From Chitinophagaceae bacterium (GTDB lineage Bacteria > Bacteroidota > Bacteroidia > Chitinophagales > Chitinophagaceae), in assembly GCA_003526435.1 (NCBI GenBank), contig DPWF01000342.1, forward strand, positions 1,142 through 6,455: a DNA stretch of 5,314 nucleotides, given 5' to 3'. The translations under genes and the position numbers were made by a program. Shown piece after piece: positions 1 to 5,314 of this stretch. The notes below the pieces were generated by a model. That model saw only the letters and a list, made by a program, of their open reading frames with translations, did not search any database and had not been told where the DNA came from. Numbering within the stretch: position 1 is the first letter of the stretch; each line of letters starts with the position of its first letter.

Positions 1-702
1 AGTTATTACAGGTTCATAACGGGTAGCGGTATCTGTTTTTTCCATGATACTGTTAACCTTCTTGCTGCTGCCTGAATCTGCCGCAGGCTGAATGGTATTT
101 ACAGGTATGCTGTTTGTTGGGTTGGGCTTGGTAACCGGGTCTGTTGTTTTTCGAACTGCTTCGGTGGCAGTAACCAAATCTTGTGTATAGAGTTGCGAAG
201 TAGTTTGCTGCCGGTTATTGGCTGGTGCTTGCAGGGTCTGTTGATTGGCTGCTGTAACTGTAGTAGCTGTTTGTATGCCCGCTATTTTATTTTTTGTGTT
301 GACCATCGGTTCAGCAGCACTGTTACGAATACGGTTACGATCTGTATTTGTTTCCTGTGTGAGCAAAGATTTTTCAGGAGCCGTTGTTTCCTGCAGATCT
401 GCTGTTGATTTTTCTGCCGGTACAACCGGGGGAGTAGAAGATGTGCTGATGGTTGATGAAGCTTTTGTAGATGAAACGGCTTCAGGCTCTGGCCATACAA
501 AATAGACCAAACCTGTACCAATAATGGCCAATGGCAGCAACCACCAGAAAATGATGCGACGTTTTCTTTTTTCCTCAACCGGCATTACTTTATCCAAAGC
601 TGCTTCCATTTTCTCCCAAGAAGCATTGCCCGGTGGCGTATATCCACTGGCGGCCTCGCGGCTCAGTTGTTCGAGCCTGTTATCGTTACCTGGATTAGAC
701 AT
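1..702 (-). CDS. Putative anti-sigma-like single-pass membrane protein, N-terminal part (runs off left edge)
   Basis: The frame is open from ATG 702-700 to position 1 with no stop, giving 234 codons; the C-terminus lies outside the window. Residues 1-49 form a short charged cytoplasmic segment with a W-E-K-M-E-A-A-L-D stretch (29-37) and a basic KRKRR patch (45-49). Residues 50-70 are a clear membrane helix (IIFWWLLPLAIIGTGLVYFVW). From about 72 onward the chain is low-complexity and rich in Thr, Ser, Ala, Pro, Gln and Asn, as expected of an extended periplasmic linker. The start overlaps the sigma-factor stop by 8 bp (ATGTCTAA), implying translational coupling. Single-pass proteins in this position after ECF sigma genes are common in Bacteroidota and are presumed to hold the sigma factor at the membrane; some carry a C-terminal beta-barrel, which cannot be seen here. 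No ZAS-type zinc motif or FecR domain is visible. The anti-sigma role is inferred from position and topology, not from a recognised domain. Confidence 0.75.
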   Translation of the reverse strand, partial: MSNPGNDNRLEQLSREAASGYTPPGNASWEKMEAALDKVMPVEEKRKRRIIFWWLLPLAIIGTGLVYFVWPEPEAVSSTKASSTISTSSTPPVVPAEKSTADLQETTAPEKSLLTQETNTDRNRIRNSAAEPMVNTKNKIAGIQTATTVTAANQQTLQAPANNRQQTTSQLYTQDLVTATEAVRKTTDPVTKPNPTNSIPVNTIQPAADSGSSKKVNSIMEKTDTATRYEPVIT

Positions 703-1276
703 ATGTTTTTATTCCGCTTCGTTCTGCAATAATTTTTCTCAGGTTGCTTTTGGCTTTCGATAAATTCGATTTCGATGCACCCACACTGATCTGTAAGGCT
801 TTTGAAATTTCATCATGACTCAAACCCTCAATTACAAACAGGTTGAATACTGTTCTGTACACGGGGGTCAGTTGTCTGATGGCATCAATAATTTCATCAT
901 AGGCCATTTTATCGAGTCCCGATTCCTGTTGGTCGGCATAACCATCATGATCCGACTGGTTATCCATGCTAATAATATTCAACTGCGCTTTTCTCAACTG
1001 GTCAATACAGGTATTCACAATAATCCGTTTAAACCAACCTTTTAACAGGGCTTCGGTATCGCCCTCACGGTTCAGTTCAAAACGGTTGATGTTTTTAAAA
1101 AGTTTGATGAATGCCTCGTGAACCATTTCTTCCGCTTCTTCCTGCTGATGAATATACCGGTAACTGATCTTCAGGGCATAGTCGAACAGCCACTGGTACA
1201 GCATACGCTGACAGTTACGGTCGTTCTTACAACAACCGTTGATCAGGGTCACTATTTGATCGGTCTCACGGGGCAA
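695..1276 (-). CDS. ECF-type RNA polymerase sigma-70 factor
   Basis: With a TTG start at 1276 this is a 193-residue protein, a normal length for ECF (group 4) sigma factors. Region 2 covers about residues 6-96. It includes NDRNCQRMLYQWLFDYALKI, then the core-binding/-10 segment EEAEEMVHEAFIKLFKNI (46-63) and WFKRIIVNTCIDQLRK (81-96). An acidic, variable linker (about 97-125) follows. Region 4 covers about 127-183: EIIDAIRQLTPVYRTVFNLF, then the helix-turn-helix GLSHDEISKALQISVGASKS (151-170) and the recognition-helix end NLSKAKSNLRKII. It should direct RNA polymerase to a specific promoter set, kept in check by the overlapping membrane protein downstream. The start is uncertain. The only upstream in-frame ATG (1468) would add a 64-residue tail translated from the AGCT-repeat and terminator DNA. 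The next ATG (1204) would remove the first region 2 helix. TTG 1276 or GTG 1252 keep the family core. No good Shine-Dalgarno precedes TTG. Confidence 0.9.
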   Translation of the reverse strand: MPRETDQIVTLINGCCKNDRNCQRMLYQWLFDYALKISYRYIHQQEEAEEMVHEAFIKLFKNINRFELNREGDTEALLKGWFKRIIVNTCIDQLRKAQLNIISMDNQSDHDGYADQQESGLDKMAYDEIIDAIRQLTPVYRTVFNLFVIEGLSHDEISKALQISVGASKSNLSKAKSNLRKIIAERSGIKTYV

Positions 1277-1308
1277 AATGCTGCAGTATGTTAATGAAAT
1301 CCTCTCTG

Positions 1309-1339
1309 TTAAACTACAATTATTAAAGGGTATACGCAA
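1309..1339 (-). promoter_or_regulatory. Possible weak promoter of the sigma gene
   Basis: On the minus strand a TTG (1339-1337) is followed after 20 nt by TAGTTTAA (1316-1309), a 4-of-6 match to the Bacteroidota -7 consensus TAnnTTTG. It lies between the upstream terminator and the proposed TTG start and would give a leader of roughly 30 nt. The match is weak and A+T-rich DNA will yield such hits by chance. Confidence 0.2.
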
Positions 1340-1367
1340 ATCAGGGTCCTGGGGTTGCCTGTATAAT

Positions 1368-1400
1368 AAAAAAGCAGCTAGCTGTCGGCTTCTAGCTGCT
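1368..1400 (-). terminator. Intrinsic terminator of the MORN-like protein gene
   Basis: A perfect 9-bp inverted repeat (AGCAGCTAG at 1373-1381 with CTAGCTGCT at 1392-1400) encloses a 10-nt loop. On the minus strand the stem is directly followed by six T (1373-1368), the classical arrangement of an intrinsic terminator. It lies about 70 bp beyond the stop of the gene at 1471-2163 and ahead of the sigma gene, suggesting that the two are separate transcription units. On the plus strand there is no T-tract. Confidence 0.7.
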
Positions 1401-1433
1401 AGAATAGAAATTTGACATCTGGCTTTTGCTTGA

Positions 1434-1472
1434 GCTAGCGGCTTGAAGCTAGCAGCTTGCAGCTTCAAGCTT
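1434..1472. repeat. AGCT-rich tandem and inverted repeat
   Basis: Positions 1434-1447 (GCTAGCGGCTTGAA) and 1448-1461 (GCTAGCAGCTTGCA) are a tandem 14-mer with 12 of 14 matches. Superimposed is a perfect 10-bp inverted repeat, GCTTGAAGCT (1441-1450) with AGCTTCAAGC (1461-1470), with a 10-nt loop. It touches the stop codon of the gene to the right. No T-tract follows it on the minus strand, so it is more likely a dispersed intergenic repeat or a transcript-end stabilising hairpin than a terminator by itself. It shares the AGCTAGC and TAGCAGCT words with the neighbouring terminator at 1373-1400. Confidence 0.7.
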
Positions 1473-2163
1473 ACCCTCCCGTTCTCCCATCCCTTACCTT
1501 GGTCTTTTTCTTGCCGGAGTTCTTTTTTTCGAAGTCGAGTACCTGTTTGGGCTTATTCTTTACCGATGCACTATCCTTTTTCACCGATGTGCTGTCCGCT
1601 TTTTTAGCCATTTTTTCGGGATTACCCGGTTCTTTCCCCGGCTCCACAAACTGATCGAGGAACCAGTTTTCTGTGCGGATAATCTGCCCGGTAACAGGGT
1701 CATAAAAACGCCATCTGCCATGTTTGAGGGCATTGCCATTTACTTTAACAATCACCTGTTCTACTTTGGTGGGGTCGTTTACATCCTGTACATCTACGGT
1801 GTCAAATTGTTTGGCCGGATTCATGGCGCGCCAGCCTTCTTCCCGCTCTAAGCCTGTCATAGTAAAGTATCTGCTCGTTCCGTCTCTCAAACCCCAGCGA
1901 TAATTTTCAACGGCAATCATATCACCCATTAGGTTAAAACGACGCCACACACCTTCTTTTTTTCCATTCACAAAACTGCCTTCCTCCTCATAACCACGTT
2001 CACCCCTGATGGGGGGAACATCTACTTTCCAGCGCCCCTGTTTCAGGCCGTTTTTGTCTGTGCAATTGATGGTATCACGCTTCGAAGTGAGCTTAAAACT
2101 CACACACTGGGCACCAGATGCCAGCGAAAAGAAAATGAACAATGGTATTGCTATCAAACGCAT
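1471..2163 (-). CDS. Secreted MORN/YwqK-like repeat protein, function unknown
   Basis: 230 residues from ATG 2163. Residues 1-18 form a signal peptide (MRLIAIPLFIFFSLASGA, likely cut before Q19). Cys20 is not in a proper lipobox, so a soluble exported protein is favoured over a lipoprotein. The body contains repeats of the G-x-x-x-G-x-W-x-x-[FY] type seen in MORN and YwqK-family proteins: NGLKQGRWKV (about 38-47), then NGKKEGVWRRFNLMGDMIAV (66-85) continuing into WGLRDGTSRYFTMTG (90-104), and ALKHGRWRFYDPVTGQIIRT (145-164). Such repeats build beta-hairpin sheets and occur in many secreted Bacteroidota proteins without a known activity. The tail from about 182 is Lys/Ser-rich and strongly basic, probably disordered. 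The gene is divergent from the propeller protein with only 46 bp between start codons, and is followed by an inverted repeat and a terminator. No catalytic motif is recognisable. Confidence 0.85.
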   Translation of the reverse strand: MRLIAIPLFIFFSLASGAQCVSFKLTSKRDTINCTDKNGLKQGRWKVDVPPIRGERGYEEEGSFVNGKKEGVWRRFNLMGDMIAVENYRWGLRDGTSRYFTMTGLEREEGWRAMNPAKQFDTVDVQDVNDPTKVEQVIVKVNGNALKHGRWRFYDPVTGQIIRTENWFLDQFVEPGKEPGNPEKMAKKADSTSVKKDSASVKNKPKQVLDFEKKNSGKKKTKVRDGRTGG

Positions 2164-2209
2164 AATCGTTTAAATTGGCCATCCCAAATTACCAACTATT
2201 TACTTTAGT
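2164..2209. promoter_or_regulatory. Divergent promoter region (46 bp)
   Basis: This short A+T-rich spacer must carry the starts of both divergent genes or their extreme 5' ends. On the plus strand TTG (2175-2177), then 23 nt, then TACTTTAG (2201-2208) resembles the Bacteroidota -33/-7 pair (TTG and TAnnTTTG, 5 of 6 at -7), but it ends one base before the ATG at 2210. On the minus strand TAATTTG (2191-2185) is a near-match, one base short, 21 nt ahead of the other ATG. Neither gene has a Shine-Dalgarno, which is common in this phylum. Exact promoter calls are tentative. Confidence 0.4.
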
Positions 2210-4696
2210 ATGAGAAAATTAACAACTGCTTGCTTCCTGCTATGGTCCGTTATTGGCGTGGCACAGGTGAAGCCAACATCTGCCGATGTTCGTATGAAAG
2301 GCGTTCAGCAGCGAAAACTGCTGCAACAACAGTCGCTGGCCAATAGTACCAGCTTCCGTAATATCGGTCCAACCGTCATGAGTGGCCGTGTAGTAGATAT
2401 GGAAGTAAACCCCGATGATCCCACCGAGTTTTATGTGGCTTATGCATCGGGTGGTTTATGGCACACCACCAACAATGGCCAGAGTTTTAACCCCATCTTC
2501 GATTCAGAAGATGTAATGACCATTGGTGATATTGCCATCGACTGGAAAACACGTATCCTCTGGCTGGGAACCGGTGAAGTAAACAGCAGCCGTTCAAGTT
2601 ATGCAGGTATCGGTGTATTCAAAACCAGCAACAATGGTAAAAGCTGGGAATACCTGGGTTTACCTGAGAGTCATCATATAGGTGAAATCAAATTGCACCC
2701 ATCTGATCCGAATACTGCCTGGGTAGCTGTTTTAGGTCATCTTTATTCTTCCAACAAAGAAAGAGGTGTTTATAAAACAACCGATGGCGGTAAATCATGG
2801 AAGCTCACTTTAGCCATTGATGCCAATACCGGCGCTGCCGATATCGACATCAATCCTAAAAATCCGAACGAATTATATGCTGCCATGTGGTACCGCACCC
2901 GTTCTGCTTCCAATTTTGAAGAAGGTGGTAAAACAAGTGGTATCTATAAAAGCACCGATGCTGGTGAAAACTGGCAACTGATATCAAAAGAAGGTTCTGG
3001 TTTCCCAAGTGGTGATGGTGTGGGCAGAATTGGTCTGGCCATTTACCCATCTAACCCCAATACCATTTTTGCAGTGGTAGATAACAATTTCCGTCAGCCA
3101 GCCAATGCCCGTCAGGCTGCTGCCGATACCAGCCGTTATGTACTGGCCGATTTTAAAGACCTCAGCAAAGACCAGTTCCTCGCATTGAACGATAATAAAC
3201 TGAATGCTTTTGTTCGTTCACCAAGAAATGGTATCCCTGCAAAATATACGGCTGCTTCATTGAAAGCGGCTGTAAGCAATGGTACACTTGCGCCCACTGC
3301 TATCTGGGATTTTTTATATGATGCCAACACTGCCTTATTTGAAACACCTATTTATGGTGCACAATTATACCGCAGTGATGATGGTGGTGCTACCTGGAAA
3401 ATGACCCATAAAGATGCTATTCCCAACCTGTACAGCAGTTACGGATACTATTTTGGTAAAGTATGGGTGAGCCCAACCGACGACAAAAAGATTGTACTCA
3501 CCGGTGTTGGTTTATTATTGAGCACTGATGGAGGTGCTACTTTCAAACAGATTGGTAAGGAGAATGTACACTCCGATCACCACTATGTATGGATCAATCC
3601 CAAACGCGACAGCCATATGATCAATGGTAATGACGGTGGTTGTAATATTACTTACGATAATGGCGACCATTGGTTCAAAGCCAATACACCTGCTGTTGGT
3701 CAGTTCTACAATATTGCTGTTGATATGGCACGTCCATACAATGTATATGGAGGTTTACAGGACAATGGTACCTGGTTTGGTGCCAGCACCACCCGTGAAA
3801 ACTACGACTGGTACGATGGTGGACATAATCCATATACATCTATCGGTGGTGGCGATGGTATGCAGGTGCAGGTTGACTGGAGAGACAACAAAACCGTTTA
3901 CAGCGGTTCTCAGTTTGGTGCATACAGCAGACAGACCATTGGAACAAGAGAGAGAAGAGGAGTGCGTCCGGCACGCGACCTTGGTGAAACGCCTTTGCGT
4001 TACAACTGGCAAACACCTATTCTGTTGAGCCGTCATAACCAGGATGTATTTTATTATGGAAGTAATAAGTTTCACCGCAGCATGAACCGTGGTGATAGTC
4101 TGGTAACCATGAGTGCCGATCTGACGACCAATCCGCAACAGGGCGATGTGCCATTTGGTACATTGTGCACCATGAGTGAGAGTCCATTACGTTTCGGGCT
4201 CATCTATGTAGGTTCTGATGATGGAAATATACAGGTATCAAAAGATGGTGGTTATACCTGGACACTCATCAACAAAAAATTACCCAAAGGATTGTATGTA
4301 AGCCGTGTTACTGCAAGTGCATTCAGTGAATCACGTGTATATGCCTCATTGAATGGTTACCGTAACGATCATTTTGAAGCCTATGTTTATGTAAGTGATG
4401 ATTATGGTACTACCTGGAGGCAGATCATGAAAGACCTGCCAGCAGAGCCGGTGAATGTGGTAAAAGAAGATACGGAAGACGGTAATATTCTGTATGTAGG
4501 TACAGATGGTGGTTTATATGTAAGCATCGATGGCGGTAATACATCCATGATGTGGAACAAGGGCATGCCCAACAGTATTCCTGTGCATGATGTAGTGGTT
4601 CATCCGAGAGATGGTGAAATTGTGGTGGGTACACATGGCCGCAGTTTATATGTAGCCAAGCTTGATGAAATACGTAAGCTGGCGAAGAAAAAATAA
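2210..4696 (+). CDS. Exported Asp-box (BNR/VPS10-sortilin-like) beta-propeller protein
   Basis: 828 residues from ATG 2210, chosen because it opens directly with a signal peptide (MRKLTTACFLLWSVIGVAQ, residues 1-19). The rest is a propeller-type protein with about ten Asp-box motifs (S/T-x-D/N-x-G-x-S/T-W/F) near residues 86, 139, 190, 248, 389, 438, 481, 677, 729 and 772. Examples are TTDGGKSW, STDAGENW, SDDGGATW and SKDGGYTW. Two further segments fit the family I recall from Bacteroidota: GNDGG (473-477) and VYGGLQDNG (512-520) followed by GGGDG (546-550). Between the fourth and fifth Asp boxes (about 296-380) is a helical, non-propeller insert (KDLSKDQFLALNDNKLNAF region). Databases often label such proteins 'glycosyl hydrolase' or 'sortilin N-terminal/VPS10', but Asp boxes are structural and I see no sialidase catalytic signature, so no enzymatic activity is claimed. 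The C-terminus (RKLAKKK) has no type IX secretion sorting domain, so a periplasmic location is likely. A strong hairpin terminator follows. Confidence 0.92.
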   Translation: MRKLTTACFLLWSVIGVAQVKPTSADVRMKGVQQRKLLQQQSLANSTSFRNIGPTVMSGRVVDMEVNPDDPTEFYVAYASGGLWHTTNNGQSFNPIFDSEDVMTIGDIAIDWKTRILWLGTGEVNSSRSSYAGIGVFKTSNNGKSWEYLGLPESHHIGEIKLHPSDPNTAWVAVLGHLYSSNKERGVYKTTDGGKSWKLTLAIDANTGAADIDINPKNPNELYAAMWYRTRSASNFEEGGKTSGIYKSTDAGENWQLISKEGSGFPSGDGVGRIGLAIYPSNPNTIFAVVDNNFRQPANARQAAADTSRYVLADFKDLSKDQFLALNDNKLNAFVRSPRNGIPAKYTAASLKAAVSNGTLAPTAIWDFLYDANTALFETPIYGAQLYRSDDGGATWKMTHKDAIPNLYSSYGYYFGKVWVSPTDDKKIVLTGVGLLLSTDGGATFKQIGKENVHSDHHYVWINPKRDSHMINGNDGGCNITYDNGDHWFKANTPAVGQFYNIAVDMARPYNVYGGLQDNGTWFGASTTRENYDWYDGGHNPYTSIGGGDGMQVQVDWRDNKTVYSGSQFGAYSRQTIGTRERRGVRPARDLGETPLRYNWQTPILLSRHNQDVFYYGSNKFHRSMNRGDSLVTMSADLTTNPQQGDVPFGTLCTMSESPLRFGLIYVGSDDGNIQVSKDGGYTWTLINKKLPKGLYVSRVTASAFSESRVYASLNGYRNDHFEAYVYVSDDYGTTWRQIMKDLPAEPVNVVKEDTEDGNILYVGTDGGLYVSIDGGNTSMMWNKGMPNSIPVHDVVVHPRDGEIVVGTHGRSLYVAKLDEIRKLAKKK

Positions 4697-4711
4697 TTTA
4701 GTTGATTTTTG

Positions 4712-4796
4712 AAGTTTGATTTTTTGGTCTTTGATTTTTTGATTTGGAGTAAATGCTGAATCGAAAAATTAAAGATCAAAAAATCAAACTTTTTTT
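4712..4796 (+). terminator. Long hairpin terminator after the propeller gene
   Basis: Arms 4712-4747 and 4756-4791 pair over 36 consecutive positions with an 8-nt loop (agtaaatg). As plus-strand RNA all 36 pairs are Watson-Crick or G-U, with G-U at 4727, 4733, 4740, 4745 and 4746. A T-run (4790-4796) closes the structure. It begins 15 nt after the stop codon of the propeller gene. On the minus strand the five wobble pairs become A-C mismatches and no T-tract follows, so it should work mainly for the plus-strand transcript, though it may also block convergent transcription. Confidence 0.85.
4715..4741. repeat. Short direct repeat TTTGATTTTTTG within terminator arm
   Basis: The 12-mer TTTGATTTTTTG occurs at 4715-4726 and 4730-4741, and a shorter relative (TTGATTTTTGA) lies at 4702-4712. 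The left arm of the hairpin is therefore built from near-tandem copies of one unit, about 15 bp apart, which suggests growth by duplication or slippage. Confidence 0.6.
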
Positions 4797-5314
4797 ATAA
4801 ACCAAAGGTCCTGCCTGCCTGCTTTCTCCGGATAGGTTGTTCCATCGAAATGGACAATGAGTTCAAATTTTTCTTCCAGCATTTGCCTAAATTTTGCCGG
4901 TTCATGATAAGTGGTCATCATTCTGTGGCCTGTTACCGGATAAGGAGTACTGTAAATGCCTTGTTCCCTGATTTTCTGTTTGCTTGTTGCAGATAATTGT
5001 TCAATGAAATAATGGCCATGTGTGGTGATCCATATTATTCCACCTGGTTTCAGGATACGGTGTAATTCGCCAAGCCAGTTTTGCTGGGCGGATGCAGGAA
5101 TATGTGTGAGAACAGAAAAGCCAATGATTAAATTGAATTGTTCGTTGCTGAAGGGGAGTGGAGGTGTATGATGCTGCAAAACGAAATCAATGCCAGCGAT
5201 ATGCGTCTTGTTCCATGCAATGGTATTTGTATTGGTATCGGAGCCTGTTACAGAGGCGCCCAAACAAAACTTTTTGAGGTGTCTTGTAATTCTGGCCGGC
5301 CCGCATCCCCAGTC
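4784..5314 (-). CDS. Class I SAM-dependent methyltransferase, C-terminal part (runs off right edge)
   Basis: 176 residues are visible and the N-terminus lies beyond the right edge. The first visible residues are DWGCGPARITRHLKK, the glycine-rich SAM-binding motif I (D-x-G-C-G-x-x-R), so little more than a short N-terminal segment should be missing. Visible residue 26 (in VTGSD) is the acidic end of strand beta-2 that normally contacts the SAM ribose. PPLPFSNEQFNLIIGFSVLT (51-70) is the motif II/strand beta-4 region, and ELHRILKPGGIIWITTHG (83-100) is motif III with the usual KPGG turn. The chain ends QDLWFIKKV. This is the Methyltransf_11/25-type Rossmann fold. The D-W-G-C-G form with a QD-[LV]-W end is one I associate with methyltransferases near surface-polysaccharide genes, but the substrate cannot be told here. 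A TTG at 5263 is inside the fold and is not a true start. The stop codon (4786-4784) lies inside the right arm of the convergent terminator hairpin. Confidence 0.9.
   Translation of the reverse strand, partial: DWGCGPARITRHLKKFCLGASVTGSDTNTNTIAWNKTHIAGIDFVLQHHTPPLPFSNEQFNLIIGFSVLTHIPASAQQNWLGELHRILKPGGIIWITTHGHYFIEQLSATSKQKIREQGIYSTPYPVTGHRMMTTYHEPAKFRQMLEEKFELIVHFDGTTYPEKAGRQDLWFIKKV

Noticed and set aside
181..505. Plus-strand open frames opposite the membrane-protein gene
   Set aside because: Cys/Ser/Val-rich translations with no domain. They are antisense to a well-formed minus-strand gene with a membrane helix that overlaps the sigma gene.
1277..1468. N-terminal extension of the sigma factor from ATG 1468
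   Set aside because: The added 64 residues are a translation of the AGCT repeats and the terminator and do not resemble any sigma-factor region.
1434..1472. CRISPR array or attachment site in the AGCT repeats
   Set aside because: The units are only 14 bp, directly adjacent without unique spacers, and there is no neighbouring cas, integrase or tRNA gene.
2101..2163. Lipoprotein signal for the MORN-like protein because of Cys20
   Set aside because: The residues before the Cys (S-G-A-Q) do not match a lipobox, which needs a small residue at -1; a signal peptidase I site after Ala18 fits better.
3624..4138. Open frames on both strands inside the propeller gene (3624-4028 plus, 3755-4138 minus)
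   Set aside because: They lie fully within a frame rich in Asp-box motifs and show no recognisable features; they are shadows.
2210..4696. Sialidase (neuraminidase) function for the Asp-box protein
   Set aside because: Asp boxes are shared by many propeller proteins. I see no F/Y-R-I-P motif near the N-terminus and no clear arginine triad.
4784..5263. Methyltransferase as a complete 159-residue gene starting at TTG 5263
   Set aside because: The frame continues upstream to the edge and contains the essential SAM motif DWGCGPAR, so the gene is cut by the window end, not started at 5263.

Overview
The window looks like a chromosomal segment from a member of the Bacteroidota, most probably Chitinophagaceae or a close relative. 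That placement is an inference. It rests on the ECF-type sigma factor followed by an overlapping single-pass membrane protein, the secreted YwqK/MORN-like protein, the large Asp-box (BNR) propeller protein of the kind often labelled 'glycosyl hydrolase' or 'VPS10 domain' in Bacteroidota, weak Shine-Dalgarno signals, and AGCT-rich and TTTGATTTTTTG-rich spacers. No rRNA, tRNA, CRISPR array, transposase or phage gene is visible.

Layout, left to right. Positions 1-702 (minus) hold the N-terminal 234 codons of a putative anti-sigma-like single-pass membrane protein that runs off the left edge. It overlaps by 8 bp (ATGTCTAA) the end of an ECF-type sigma-70 factor (695-1276, minus), so the two are very likely translationally coupled. 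The sigma factor has no ATG before its conserved region 2, and a TTG start at 1276 fits best. Positions 1368-1470 hold two AGCT-rich inverted repeats. The one farther from the stop of the upstream gene is followed by six T on the minus strand and is a good intrinsic terminator. Positions 1471-2163 (minus) encode a secreted 230-residue protein with MORN-like repeats and a basic, Lys/Ser-rich tail.

A 46-bp spacer (2164-2209) separates that gene from a divergent 828-residue secreted Asp-box propeller protein (2210-4696, plus). This gene ends before a 36-bp hairpin and T-tract (4712-4796), an evident terminator. Converging on it from the right is a class I SAM-dependent methyltransferase (4784-5314, minus). 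It is open at the right edge, with its motif I (DWGCGPAR) exactly at the boundary and its stop codon inside the hairpin arm.

How the genes may work together: the sigma factor and its partner form a probable cell-surface signalling pair. The MORN-like and propeller proteins are divergently transcribed and both carry export signals, so they may share a promoter region, but nothing in the sequence proves a functional link. The methyltransferase is a separate convergent unit. I do not see convincing evidence of a new multi-gene system here. The most noteworthy items are the strand-asymmetric long hairpin, the non-ATG sigma start and the repeat island.
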